55,716 bases of DNA from Mizugakiibacter sediminis (GTDB lineage: Bacteria; Pseudomonadota; Gammaproteobacteria; Xanthomonadales; Rhodanobacteraceae): positions 4,203-59,918 of the forward strand of contig NZ_DF970209.1 in NCBI RefSeq assembly GCF_000953855.2, read 5' to 3'. Under the pieces are notes generated by a model. The model saw only the letters and a program-made list of their open reading frames with translations, did no database searches and was not told the origin of the DNA. Each line of letters starts with the position of its first letter. Position 1 is the stretch's first letter. Made by a program: the position numbers and the translations under genes. Shown here in pieces: positions 8,459-18,095 of this stretch.

Positions 8459-8482
8459 GGCGCGCCGCCCCTGCGGCGCGCC
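8459..8482. repeat. Perfect 10-bp stem-loop between rpoN and hpf
   Basis: GGCGCGCCGC and GCGGCGCGCC form a perfect stem with a 4-nt loop in the 123-nt gap between the rpoN stop and the hpf start. No T-run follows on the leftward strand, so it is not a classical terminator. It could stabilise or delimit the upstream mRNA, or be a plain intergenic palindrome. Confidence 0.55.
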
Positions 8483-8533
8483 GTTGGCTGATGGTGTGAG
8501 CCGGGTCGCGTGCCGGAAGTTCCTCCGTGCCGT

Positions 8534-9973
8534 TCAGCTTGCGCGCATGCGCTCGCTGGAGCTGGGGATGCGCAGCGCCTCGCGGTACTTGGCGACGGTG
8601 CGCCGCGCGACCTGGATGCCGCGCCGGTGCAGTTCCTCGGCCAGCGCCTGGTCGGAGAACGGCTGGCGGCGGTTTTCGTCGGCGACCAGCTTGCGGATCA
8701 TCGCCTGGATCGCCGTGGCCGAGGCGCTGCCGCCGTCGTCGGTGGAGACGCCGCTGGAGAAGAAATACTTGAACTCGAAGGTGCCGCGCGGCGTGTGCAG
8801 GTACTTGCGCGTGGTCACGCGCGAGATCGTCGACTCGTGCATGCCGACCTGTTCGGCGACCTCGCGCAGCACCAGCGGCTTCATCGCCTCCGGACCGTAT
8901 TCGAGGAACGCGCTCTGCGCGCGCACGATCGCTTCGGCGACCTTGAGCAGGGTGTCGGCGCGCGCCTTCAGGCTCTTCAGCAGCCAGCGCGCCTCCTGCA
9001 GCTGGCCGCGCAGGTAGGCGGCGTCCTCGCGGCGCGCGCGCGCGATCAGCGAGCAGTAGTGTTGGTTGACGGCGAGGCGCGGCTGCGAGCCGGGGCTGAG
9101 CGAGACGCGCCAGCGGCCGTCCGCCTTCCAGGCGTAGGCGTCGGGGGTGACGTACTCGACCGGCGCGGGATTGAGCGCCGCGCCGGGGCGCGGGTCGAGG
9201 CTGCGGATCAGCGCGGCGGCGACCGCGACGTCGCCGTCGTCGGCGTGCAGGCGTCGCGCGAGGCGCGCCAGATCCTGCTTGGCCAGCAGTTCGAGCTCGC
9301 CGGCGACGATCTGCTGCGCCAGCGCGCGGCCCTCGGTCGCGGGCTCCATCAGCTCGAGCTGCACGGCGAGGCAGTCGCGCAGGTCGAGGCTGGCCACGCC
9401 GACCGGGTCGAAGCGCTGCACGCGATGGCGCACCGCCTCGATCTCTTCCATCGTCACCGGGAACAGCGGAGCGAGCGCGGTGGCGACCGGCTCCAGGCCC
9501 TCGCGCAGATAGCCGTCCTCGTCCAGCGCGTCGATCAGCGCGGTGGCGATCGCGCGGTCGCGCTCGGACATCGGCGTCAGGTTGAGCTGCCACAGCAGGT
9601 GTTCGCGCAGGCCTTCCGGCGCGGCGTCCTGCGCCTCCAGCGCATCGTCGTCGCCGTTGCCGCCGCTGCCGGGGTAGCTCGGGTCGAGGGCGAACTCGGG
9701 TTCGGCGTCCCAGTTCTCGCTGGACTCGGCGCTGGCCTCGGCCGGCGCAGGGGCTTCCTCGGCGCGCTCGCCCGGTCCGGCTTCACCGTCGGCGCCCGCG
9801 GCCGCGCCGTCGCCCGCCTCGTCGGCGAACTCGAGCATCGGATTGGATTCGACCATCTGCCGCAGCTCGGTCTCCAGCTCGAGCTGGGACAGCTGCAGGA
9901 GCCGGATCGCCTGCTGCAGTTGCGGAGTCAGCGCGAGCTGCTGATGGAGTCGGAGCTGGAGTCCCGGTTTCAT
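8534..9973 (-). CDS. rpoN: RNA polymerase sigma-54 factor
   Basis: 479 residues. Region I is Gln/Leu-rich (QQLALTPQLQQAIRLLQLSQ, residues 11-30). An acidic, Ala/Glu-rich linker (about 55-125) is region II. The core-binding domain follows, then the helix-turn-helix LREVAEQVGMHESTISRVT and the RpoN box ARRTVAKYREALRIP near the C-terminus. Sigma-54 directs polymerase to -24/-12 promoters with enhancer-binding activators. No activator gene is in this window. It lies 89 nt downstream of lptB; a weak -10-like TAGCAT precedes it on the leftward strand. Confidence 0.97.
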   Translation of the reverse strand: MKPGLQLRLHQQLALTPQLQQAIRLLQLSQLELETELRQMVESNPMLEFADEAGDGAAAGADGEAGPGERAEEAPAPAEASAESSENWDAEPEFALDPSYPGSGGNGDDDALEAQDAAPEGLREHLLWQLNLTPMSERDRAIATALIDALDEDGYLREGLEPVATALAPLFPVTMEEIEAVRHRVQRFDPVGVASLDLRDCLAVQLELMEPATEGRALAQQIVAGELELLAKQDLARLARRLHADDGDVAVAAALIRSLDPRPGAALNPAPVEYVTPDAYAWKADGRWRVSLSPGSQPRLAVNQHYCSLIARARREDAAYLRGQLQEARWLLKSLKARADTLLKVAEAIVRAQSAFLEYGPEAMKPLVLREVAEQVGMHESTISRVTTRKYLHTPRGTFEFKYFFSSGVSTDDGGSASATAIQAMIRKLVADENRRQPFSDQALAEELHRRGIQVARRTVAKYREALRIPSSSERMRAS

Positions 9974-10062
9974 GCGAAAGCTGCCGGATGACGCCAGGAC
10001 GATGCTACCCCCGGGCGGGGCGAGCGGCTAGGGGGAGACGGCGAACGGCTTCACGACGGCGG

Positions 10063-10782
10063 TCACAGCTTGAATTCGCGGCCGAGGTAGACCTCGCGCA
10101 CCTTCTCGTCGGCGAGGATGTGCGCCGGGGTGCCGCGCGACAGCACCTCGCCCTCGTTCAGGATGTAGGCGCGGTCGCAGATGCCGAGCGTTTCGCGCAC
10201 GTTGTGGTCGGTGATCAGCACGCCGATGCGGCGTTCCTTCAGGTGGCGCACGATGCGCTGGATCTCGCCGACCGAGATCGGGTCGACGCCGGCGAAGGGC
10301 TCGTCCAGCAGCATGTAGCGCGGCCGCGCGGCCAGCGCGCGCGCGATCTCGACGCGGCGGCGCTCGCCGCCGGACAGGCTGACGCCCTTCTGGTCGGCGA
10401 TGTGCGAGATCTTCAGCTCGTCCAGCAGGCCTTCCAGCTCGCGGTCGCGGGCGCGGCCGTCCAGGCCCTCGCGCAGCTCCAGCACGGCGAGGATGTTCTC
10501 GGCCACGGTGAGACGGCGGAACACCGACGGCTCCTGCGGCAGGTAGCCGATGCCGAGCCGCGCGCGCGCGTGCATCGGCAGGCCGGTGATGTCCTGCTTG
10601 TCGAGGGTGATGCGGCCGGCGTCGGCCTCGATCAGGCCGACCACCATGTAGAAGCAGGTGGTCTTGCCGGCACCGTTCGGGCCGAGCAGGCCGACCACCT
10701 CGCCCTGCTTGATGTCGAAGCCGAAGTCGCGCACCACCTGGCGCGCGCGGAAGCGCTTCCGCAGACCTTTGGCGGCGAGCAT
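10063..10782 (-). CDS. lptB: Lipopolysaccharide export ATPase LptB
   Basis: 239 residues, the ATPase of the LptB2FGC inner-membrane extractor. Walker A is GPNGAGKTT (about 34-42), the ABC signature is [15 protein letters not shown], and Walker B is [14 protein letters not shown]. It is followed by the switch His in [10 protein letters not shown]. The last residues GREFKL match the LptB ending. It begins 3 nt after lptA, in the conserved lptC-lptA-lptB-rpoN order. Confidence 0.97.
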   Translation of the reverse strand: MLAAKGLRKRFRARQVVRDFGFDIKQGEVVGLLGPNGAGKTTCFYMVVGLIEADAGRITLDKQDITGLPMHARARLGIGYLPQEPSVFRRLTVAENILAVLELREGLDGRARDRELEGLLDELKISHIADQKGVSLSGGERRRVEIARALAARPRYMLLDEPFAGVDPISVGEIQRIVRHLKERRIGVLITDHNVRETLGICDRAYILNEGEVLSRGTPAHILADEKVREVYLGREFKL

Positions 10783-10785
10783 GGC

Positions 10786-11409
10786 TTAGCGCGGCTGGCC
10801 GGACGGGCCGGTGCTGCCGGCGGCGGGCGCCGCCGTCGAGGAGGCCGGCGCCGGCGCGGCCGGGGCGGCCGCGGCGGGCGCCGCCGCCGGCTTCTTCTTC
10901 GGCTGCAGGATCATGTGCACGCGCCCTTCGGCGCCGCCTTCGCCGCTGACCTCGCCGCTGTCGGTGTTGTAGACCAGGCGCGCGCCGTGGTACTCGCCCT
11001 TGCCGGTCTGCACGATGCTGGCGTTGCCGGTCAGGATCACCGTGTTGGCGCTGACGCGGTAATCGATGGTGTCGGCGTGGCCGTACATCATCGAGCCGTC
11101 GTCCAGTTTCTGCTGCACCTTGGCCGGGCTGCCGGTCAGCACGGCGCGGTCGATGGCGTCGTTCGGGTCGAAGTAGCCGGTGGCGGCGTCGCCGTCGGCG
11201 ACGAAACTGCCCTGGGTCATGTGCACGGCGACCGCATAGGTCACCTTGTCGCCTTGGCGGCCGCTGAACTTCTGCGCGTCGATGCTGACCGGCTGGTCGG
11301 CATCGCTCTTCAGCGCGAACGCCGGCGTCACGGCGGCAAGGCCGGCCGCGAGCAGCGCCAGCTCAGCGATCCTGCGCACGCCTGCGGGGCGTGAACTGGG
11401 AGTGGACAT
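10786..11409 (-). CDS. lptA: Lipopolysaccharide transport periplasmic protein LptA
   Basis: 207 residues. A signal peptide runs to about residue 32 (ending TPAFA-LK). The OstA/LptA beta-jellyroll repeats follow: QPVSIDAQKFSGRQGDKVTY, then IDYRVSANTVILTGNASI, with YHGARLVYNTDSGEVSGEG. LptA bridges LptC and LptD across the periplasm. The C-terminal 37 residues are an Ala/Pro/Lys low-complexity tail that most LptA proteins lack. The start lies inside lptC (47-nt overlap), so the two are probably translationally coupled. Confidence 0.93.
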   Translation of the reverse strand: MSTPSSRPAGVRRIAELALLAAGLAAVTPAFALKSDADQPVSIDAQKFSGRQGDKVTYAVAVHMTQGSFVADGDAATGYFDPNDAIDRAVLTGSPAKVQQKLDDGSMMYGHADTIDYRVSANTVILTGNASIVQTGKGEYHGARLVYNTDSGEVSGEGGAEGRVHMILQPKKKPAAAPAAAAPAAPAPASSTAAPAAGSTGPSGQPR

Positions 11410-11947
11410 GGGAGAGCAGCTCCATTTCGTGCGTGTCGAGGTTGGCGCGCATGCCGATGCCGCGCGTCATGCTGCCGGGCTGCCGGATCAGGGTCGGCGC
11501 GTCGGTGGCGACCCGGTTCTCGTCCAGCCAGGCGGTCAGGTCGGAAGTATGCACTTCCGCGGCGCTCGCCTGCGCGGTCGGCGTGCGCTGCATGTCGACC
11601 TTGCCGAGCAGCTTCATCAGGTTGCCGTCGGCGCTGACCCAGCCGTATTCCGAGGCGCCGTGCCAGTCGGCGCCGTCCTTGCCGGGCATGAAGAAGCGCG
11701 GCGCGTTGATGTACAGCGAATCGTCGCCCTCGCGGCGCGCCAGGTAGGGCGCGTCGACGCGCAGGCTGAGCCGGCCGTTCTCGTCGAGCGCGTTCATGGT
11801 GAAATCGTTGAGCGTGTAGGCGGAGCGCGGCGGTCCGACCATCTCGCTCGGACGCGGCGGCGGGCGCAGCCACCACACCAGCAGCTGGCTGACCGCGGCC
11901 GCGAGCAGCAGCGCGGCGAAGACGAGCGTCCGGCGCCGTTCGATCAC
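11363..11947 (-). CDS. lptC: Lipopolysaccharide export protein LptC
   Basis: 194 residues from a GTG start at 11947. One transmembrane helix lies near the N-terminus (TLVFAALLLAAAVSQLLVWW), followed by a periplasmic jellyroll domain. The motifs MNALDENGRLSLRVDAP and a closing MRANLDTHEMELLSHVHSQF are LptC/DUF1239 features. It takes LPS from LptBFG and hands it to LptA. The start was chosen because GTG overlaps the kdsC stop as GTGA, and the resulting length equals the family norm; longer starts in this frame would run through kdsC. Confidence 0.9.
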   Translation of the reverse strand: MIERRRTLVFAALLLAAAVSQLLVWWLRPPPRPSEMVGPPRSAYTLNDFTMNALDENGRLSLRVDAPYLARREGDDSLYINAPRFFMPGKDGADWHGASEYGWVSADGNLMKLLGKVDMQRTPTAQASAAEVHTSDLTAWLDENRVATDAPTLIRQPGSMTRGIGMRANLDTHEMELLSHVHSQFTPRRRAQDR

Positions 11948-12492
11948 AGCCACTGGTCCAGTTCCGCCTCGGCGCGGCCGTGCGCGGCCAGCAGCAGATC
12001 GCAGACCTCGCGCACCGCGCCGTCGCCGCCGCGGCGCTGCGTGCGCCAGTGCGCGCGCGCCGCCACCCAGGGGTGCGCGTTGGCCACGGCGATGCCGAGC
12101 CCGGCCAGGCGCATCGCCGCGAGGTCGGGGAGATCGTCGCCGACGAAGGCGCTCTGCTCGGGACCGAGGTGCAGCGCGCGCAGCACGCGCTCCAGGCAGG
12201 CGCGCTTGTCGGCCTGGCCCTGGTAGACGTGGACCAGGCCGAGTTCCTCGGCGCGCAGCGCGACGGTGTGGCTGACGCGCGCGGTGACGATCGCCACCTC
12301 GATGCCGTGGGCGCGCAGGCGTTTCAGGCCGAGGCCGTCCTGCACGCTGAACGCCTTCAGCTCGCGGCCGTCCTCGCTGTACCACAGGCGACCGTCGGTG
12401 AGCGTGCCGTCGACATCGAATGCGGCCAGCTTCACCCGCGCGGCGCGCGCGCGGATGTCCTCGGGCATGTCGGCGAGCGGGCTGTAGGGCAT
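11944..12492 (-). CDS. kdsC: 3-deoxy-D-manno-octulosonate 8-phosphate phosphatase KdsC
   Basis: 182 residues, a HAD phosphatase of the C0 class without a cap. The nucleophile motif is FDVDGTLTDG (D26, D28) and motif IV is FVGDDLPDLAAM. The enzyme removes phosphate from Kdo-8-P in the pathway to Kdo for LPS inner core. It lies 149 nt after kdsD; that gap contains a heptad-periodic inverted repeat. Four nucleotides overlap with lptC. Confidence 0.96.
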   Translation of the reverse strand: MPYSPLADMPEDIRARAARVKLAAFDVDGTLTDGRLWYSEDGRELKAFSVQDGLGLKRLRAHGIEVAIVTARVSHTVALRAEELGLVHVYQGQADKRACLERVLRALHLGPEQSAFVGDDLPDLAAMRLAGLGIAVANAHPWVAARAHWRTQRRGGDGAVREVCDLLLAAHGRAEAELDQWL

Positions 12493-12532
12493 GGGCGCGT
12501 GGGGCGGCGTGGCGGTCGGGAAGGGGGTGAAA

Positions 12533-12598
12533 CGTCAAGGGTCAAAAGTCGAAGGGGGCGGCGACGTCTGTGCTTCGATCGACTGTTGACCTTTGACG
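12533..12598. repeat. Heptad-periodic inverted repeat between kdsD and kdsC
   Basis: Left arm 12533-12554 contains units GTCAAGG, GTCAAAA, GTCGAAG in strict 7-nt phase. The right arm (about 12573-12598) ends GTTGACC TTTGACG, the reverse complement of the same unit. The arms can pair imperfectly around a short GC-rich loop. Related units recur at 16928-16948. The element lies inside the kdsD-kdsC transcription unit. Confidence 0.7.
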
Positions 12599-12641
12599 GC
12601 TATGCGCGGCCGGGCCGGGGAAGCGACGTCCCGCCCCGCGC

Positions 12642-13670
12642 TCATACGACCTTGGCGCGCAGCAGGTCGTGGATGTTCAGCGCGCCGACCACGCGGCGCT
12701 CGCCGTCGACCACCAGCAGCGAGTGGATCTTGTAGGTCTCCATCAGCTGCGCGGCTTCGGCGGCCAGCTTGTCCGGCGCGATCGACTTCGGGTTGCGCGT
12801 CATCAGTTCGGCGACGCGCACGCCGCGCAGATCGACCTGGTGGTCGTCCAGCGTGCGGCGCAGGTCGCCGTCGGTGTAGACGCCGAGCAGGCGGTCGTCG
12901 GCGTCGACCACGGCGGTCATGCCGAGGCCCTTGCGGCTCATCTCCACCAGCGCTTCGGTCAGGCTGGCGTCGGCGCGCACCTTGGGCACCTTGTCGCCGG
13001 TGTGCATGATGTCGGCGATGCGCAGCAGCAGGCGGCGGCCCAGGCTGCCGGCGGGGTGCGAGCGGGCGAAGTCCTCGGCGGTGAAGCCGCGCGCCTCCAG
13101 CAGCGCGATGGCCAGCGCGTCGCCCATCACCAGCGCCGCGGTGGTGCTGGCGGTGGGCGCCAGCCCCAGCGGGCAGGCTTCCGCGGGCACGCTGACGTCG
13201 AGGTGCAGGTCGGCCTGGCGCGCCAGCGAGGAGCCGGGGTTGCCGGTCATCGCGATCAGCGGGATGCCCTGGCGCTTGATCACCGGCAGGATGGTCAGCA
13301 GTTCGTCGGTCTCGCCGGAGTTGCTGAGCGCCAGCACCACGTCCTTGTCGGTGATCATGCCGAGATCGCCGTGGCTGGCCTCGCCCGGATGGACGAAGAA
13401 CGCCGGCGTGCCGGTCGAGGCCAGGGTGGCGGCGATCTTGCGGCCGATGTGGCCGGACTTGCCCATGCCGGTGACGACGATCCGCCCCGGGCAGGCCAGC
13501 ATCATGCCGCAGGCGCGGATGAATTCGGCCTCGATGCGCTTCTCCAGCACGGCGATGGCCAGCGCCTCGATCGCGATCACGCCGCGCGCGGTGCGCGTGA
13601 TCGCTTCCGCGTCGAGCAGGGGCGACGGGGCGGACAGGTCGATCTCGGCATTCACGGTGGCGGCGTCCAT
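12642..13670 (-). CDS. kdsD: Arabinose-5-phosphate isomerase KdsD
   Basis: 342 residues. An N-terminal SIS domain (about 45-180; motif VTGMGKSGHIGRKIAATLASTG and SNSGETDE) is followed by two CBS domains (about 215-340). It converts ribulose-5-phosphate to arabinose-5-phosphate, the first committed step to Kdo. The catalytic-site HPGEASHGDLGM segment is present. It is the first gene of the leftward kds-lpt-rpoN-PTS cluster and is divergent from ibaG. The N-terminal 20 residues are less conserved, so the exact start is slightly uncertain. Confidence 0.95.
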   Translation of the reverse strand: MDAATVNAEIDLSAPSPLLDAEAITRTARGVIAIEALAIAVLEKRIEAEFIRACGMMLACPGRIVVTGMGKSGHIGRKIAATLASTGTPAFFVHPGEASHGDLGMITDKDVVLALSNSGETDELLTILPVIKRQGIPLIAMTGNPGSSLARQADLHLDVSVPAEACPLGLAPTASTTAALVMGDALAIALLEARGFTAEDFARSHPAGSLGRRLLLRIADIMHTGDKVPKVRADASLTEALVEMSRKGLGMTAVVDADDRLLGVYTDGDLRRTLDDHQVDLRGVRVAELMTRNPKSIAPDKLAAEAAQLMETYKIHSLLVVDGERRVVGALNIHDLLRAKVV

Positions 13671-13751
13671 CGGCGAAGAACGGTCGGCAGGAGGAAGTGC
13701 GGGCGGTGTCGTTCCTGCGCCCGGGGATTTCCATTAACATTCCCTATCCTC

Positions 13752-13757
13752 ATTGTA
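13752..13757 (-). promoter_or_regulatory. Candidate -10 element for the kdsD cluster
   Basis: TACAAT on the leftward strand, in the 149-nt gap between kdsD and ibaG, about 82 nt before the kdsD ATG. The surrounding AT content is higher than average. A convincing -35 at 17 nt is not seen, so support is moderate at best. Confidence 0.35.
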
Positions 13758-13819
13758 GCCTCTGAACGGCAGCCAAAGGCGGCCGTCGGGCCGCTCCCGT
13801 CCGGAAACCCCCTGTGCCC

Positions 13820-15344
<1,525 letters not shown>

Positions 15345-15355
15345 GGGCGTGCGCG

Positions 15356-15470
15356 GTCGTCTGCGCGCAGGTTCCTACAGGCCTGCGGGGGGAGCGCGTG
15401 CTCGCGACCGAGAGACGTGGCGGGCGGGGCGGGAAAGAGGCCCGGGTCGCCCGCACGCAGGCTCCTACGG
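15356..15470. repeat. Cluster of three GTAGGAGC-type short intergenic repeats
   Basis: Two leftward copies, 15356-15380 and 15446-15470 (20 of 25 positions identical to each other), and one rightward copy at 15391-15410 fill the murA-DUF3108 spacer. In leftward sense each reads like GTAGGA(G/A)CCTGCG followed by GCGACC or GACGACC. The second copy supplies the TAG stop codon of the DUF3108 gene. Related copies occur at 26952-26976 and 26998-27018. This resembles REP-like elements common in Xanthomonadales and pseudomonads. Confidence 0.65.
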
Positions 15471-16175
15471 CGCCGCGTAGCTCACCAATTTGAGCGTGAT
15501 GCCGTCGTCGCCGGCGATTTCCACCGGCACCGGGAAGCGCTGCGGCACGTACCACGAGTGCACGGTCTTGCCGTCGTCGCGGCGTTCGACGCGCTCGGCG
15601 GTGAAACGGCCGGCGGGCACCTGCACCGGCTCGCTGCCGGTGACCGCGAAGTGCTGCACCTCGATGCGGTCCTTGACCGCCACCGGCACGGCGATCTGCT
15701 TCGCGCCCGCGCGCAGCGCCGCGGCGACCGCCAGCGTGGCGGCGTGGCGGTCGACCGCGCCGGGCGCGGCGGCGTAGTCCCAGCGGCCCTTGCCTTCCCG
15801 CACGGCGATGCGGCCGGCCTGCCAGTCGAAATGCGCGGTGCGCGAGCGCTGCTTGAAGCCGCCTTGCTGCTCGTAGCGGTAGTCGAGGCTCTGCGGACGG
15901 CCGTCCGGCCCCCACTGCAACGTGGAGATTTCCAGCGCGCTCAGCCCGAGCAGCGCGGCGAGGCCGTCGGTGCCCCGGGTTTCGGTGCGGTAGATCCAGC
16001 GGCCGTCGCCATCGCTGCGCAGACTCATCGTGGCCTCGCCGATCGCGGCGCCGTCGCGTTCGACCTGGTAGCGCGCGGTGAAGGCGGGCAGCGGCGCGGC
16101 GGCGGCCGTCGCGGCGGCGCCGGCCAGCGCCAGCAGCAGGGCGTGCAGGGCGAGGCGGAAGGATGGGGGTTTCAT
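15465..16175 (-). CDS. DUF3108 secreted protein
   Basis: 236 residues. The signal peptide runs through about residue 27 ([19 protein letters not shown]). The mature part matches DUF3108: [21 protein letters not shown], then [20 protein letters not shown], and a closing [21 protein letters not shown]. These periplasmic beta-rich proteins have no established function. In this lineage they often follow purN, as here (37 nt downstream of purN). The stop codon is donated by an intergenic repeat copy, so the C-terminus may have been shaped by repeat insertion. Confidence 0.88.
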   Translation of the reverse strand: MKPPSFRLALHALLLALAGAAATAAAAPLPAFTARYQVERDGAAIGEATMSLRSDGDGRWIYRTETRGTDGLAALLGLSALEISTLQWGPDGRPQSLDYRYEQQGGFKQRSRTAHFDWQAGRIAVREGKGRWDYAAAPGAVDRHAATLAVAAALRAGAKQIAVPVAVKDRIEVQHFAVTGSEPVQVPAGRFTAERVERRDDGKTVHSWYVPQRFPVPVEIAGDDGITLKLVSYAAP

Positions 16176-16212
16176 GGCGCCGCAGTCTGCCGCGGCCCGG
16201 CTGAACGCGCGC

Positions 16213-16884
16213 TCACGCCGCGGCGGCCAGCGCCCCGTCCGCCTGCAACTGCAGCGGCGCGCGCAGCGGACGGCCGTCCAGCCACGGGCCGTCCGCGCCG
16301 AGTCCCAGCCGGCCGGCGGCGATCAGCGCGACGCTGGCGACCAGCAGGCGATGTTCCAGCGGCAGCAGGCGCGCGGCCAGCGTCTCCGGCGTGTCGCCGG
16401 CGGCGACGGCGATGCGCGCCTGCGCGACCACCGGGCCGCCGTCCAGCTCGGCGGTGACGAAGTGCACGCTGCTGCCGTGCTCGGCGTCGCCCGCCTCCAG
16501 CACGCGCCGGTGCGTGTGCAGGCCGCGGTACTTCGGCAGCAACGAGGGGTGGATGTTGAGCATGCGGCCGTGCCAGGGCGCGACCGCGTCGGCGTCGAGG
16601 ATGCGCATGAAACCGGCCAGCACGACCAACGCCGGCCTGGTCGCGGCGATGCGCGCGAACAGGTCGAGGTCGTAGTCGCGCCGGCTGGCGTAGCCGCGCG
16701 GGTCCAGCGCCAGGGTGGGGATGCCGTGCGCCTCGGCGATGCGCAGCGCGCGCGCGTCGGCCTTGTCGCTCGCCACCAGCGTGAAGGCGACCGGCAGCGC
16801 GCCGGCGCGCTGCGCCTCGATCAGCGCGGCGAGGTTGCTGCCGCGCCCGGAGGCGAGCACGGCGATGGGGTAGGCGGCGGACAT
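16213..16884 (-). CDS. purN: Phosphoribosylglycinamide formyltransferase PurN
   Basis: 223 residues. The formyltransferase motifs are VLASGRGSNLAALIEA at the start, the catalytic Asn-Ile-His-Pro-Ser-Leu-Leu-Pro block (MLNIHPSLLPKYRG), and the catalytic Asp in FVTAELDGGPVVAQA. It formylates GAR with 10-formyl-THF, step 3 of purine synthesis. The start MSAAYPIAVLASG at 16884 was preferred because the upstream extension has no family similarity. It follows purM by 86 nt, a spacer with a heptad repeat. Confidence 0.95.
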   Translation of the reverse strand: MSAAYPIAVLASGRGSNLAALIEAQRAGALPVAFTLVASDKADARALRIAEAHGIPTLALDPRGYASRRDYDLDLFARIAATRPALVVLAGFMRILDADAVAPWHGRMLNIHPSLLPKYRGLHTHRRVLEAGDAEHGSSVHFVTAELDGGPVVAQARIAVAAGDTPETLAARLLPLEHRLLVASVALIAAGRLGLGADGPWLDGRPLRAPLQLQADGALAAAA

Positions 16885-16927
16885 GCGTGGAGGAGCGAAG
16901 GTCGAGCGTCGCGGTTCGGGACGAAGG

Positions 16928-16948
16928 TTTGACCTTTGACTTTTGACG
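16928..16948. repeat. Triple heptad TTTGACN between purM and purN
   Basis: Three exact-phase 7-nt units, TTTGACC, TTTGACT and TTTGACG, lie between purM and purN. On the leftward strand they read GTCAAAA, GTCAAAG, GGTCAAA-type units and are flanked by a direct repeat CCTTCGTC. The same unit makes the arms of the 12533-12598 element. No protein site or function is implied by the sequence alone. Confidence 0.7.
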
Positions 16949-16970
16949 AAGGCCGCCGCACCGGGCGTAT

Positions 16971-18008
16971 TCACGCGATGTGCACGCGCTCGGTGCCGCG
17001 CGCCGGCACGATCTCGCCGATCTGCCGCGCGGCGAGGCCGAGCGCCTGCAGCGCGGCCAGCGTGGCGGAGGCCTGTTCGCGCGCGACGATCACCGTGTAG
17101 CCGATGCCGCAGTTGAACGTGCGCCACATCTCCTCGCGCGGCACGTTGCCCTCGCGCATCAGCCAGTCGAACACCGGCGGCAGCGTCCAGCTCGCGCTGT
17201 CCAGGGCGATGCCGAGGCGATCCGGCACCACGCGGATGATGTTTTCCTTGAGGCCGCCGCCGGTGATGTGCGCCATGCCTTTCACCGGCACCTGCCGCAT
17301 CAGCTGCAGGACCGGCTTGACGTAGATGGTGGTCGGCGCCATCAGCGCGTCGGCCAGGGTGGTGCCGCCGAGGTCGAGGTCGAACGGCTTGCCGGCGCGT
17401 TCGACGATCCTGCGGATCAGCGAATAGCCGTTCGAGTGCGGGCCGCTGGAGGCGATGCCAAGGATGGCGTCGCCGGCGGCGATCGTCGCGCCGTCGATCA
17501 GCGCGGCCTTCTCCACCGCGCCGACGCAGAAGCCGGCGAGGTCGTACTCGCCGGGCGGATACATGTCGGGCATCTCCGCCGTCTCGCCGCCGATCAGCGC
17601 GCAGCCGGCCAGCTCGCAGCCCTTGGCGATGCCGCCGACCACGGCGACCGTGGTGTCGACGTCCAGCTTGCCGGTGGCGAAGTAGTCGAGGAAGAACAGC
17701 GGTTCCGCGCCTTGCACCAGCACGTCGTTGACGCACATGCCGACCAGGTCGATGCCGATGGTGTCGTGGCGGCCGAGCGTCTGCGCCAGCTTCAGCTTGG
17801 TGCCGACGCCGTCGGTGCCGGACACCAGCACGGGTTCTTGGTAGCGCCCGGCCAGCTCGAACAGCGCGCCGAAGCCGCCCAGGCCCGCCATCACCTCCTT
17901 GCGGAAGGTGCGCGCGACCAGCGGTTTGATGCGTTCGACCACGGCGTTGCCGGCGTCGATGTCGACGCCCGCGGCGCGGTAGGTGAGGGATTCCTTCTCG
18001 GCGGACAT
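16971..18008 (-). CDS. purM: Phosphoribosylformylglycinamidine cyclo-ligase PurM
   Basis: 345 residues, equal to E. coli PurM. The start [21 protein letters not shown] was chosen: it matches the family N-terminus, and a -10-like TATCAT on this strand (18037-18042) lies inside the longer alternative. Family blocks: [37 protein letters not shown], and [11 protein letters not shown]. The enzyme makes AIR from FGAM with ATP, step 5 of purine synthesis. purM-purN is a conserved operon. Confidence 0.97.
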   Translation of the reverse strand: MSAEKESLTYRAAGVDIDAGNAVVERIKPLVARTFRKEVMAGLGGFGALFELAGRYQEPVLVSGTDGVGTKLKLAQTLGRHDTIGIDLVGMCVNDVLVQGAEPLFFLDYFATGKLDVDTTVAVVGGIAKGCELAGCALIGGETAEMPDMYPPGEYDLAGFCVGAVEKAALIDGATIAAGDAILGIASSGPHSNGYSLIRRIVERAGKPFDLDLGGTTLADALMAPTTIYVKPVLQLMRQVPVKGMAHITGGGLKENIIRVVPDRLGIALDSASWTLPPVFDWLMREGNVPREEMWRTFNCGIGYTVIVAREQASATLAALQALGLAARQIGEIVPARGTERVHIA

Positions 18009-18095
18009 GGCGCGGCACCGGCGGAGCGAGCCGCACATGATAGACGTTCGTGCCGCGATTGGGCAGACTGCGGGCGGATTTGCGAGGTTTCACGC

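Noticed and set aside
18009-18038. A longer N-terminus for PurM starting at 18038
   Set aside because: The added ten residues are not in the family, and a -10-like TATCAT lies in the same bases on that strand.
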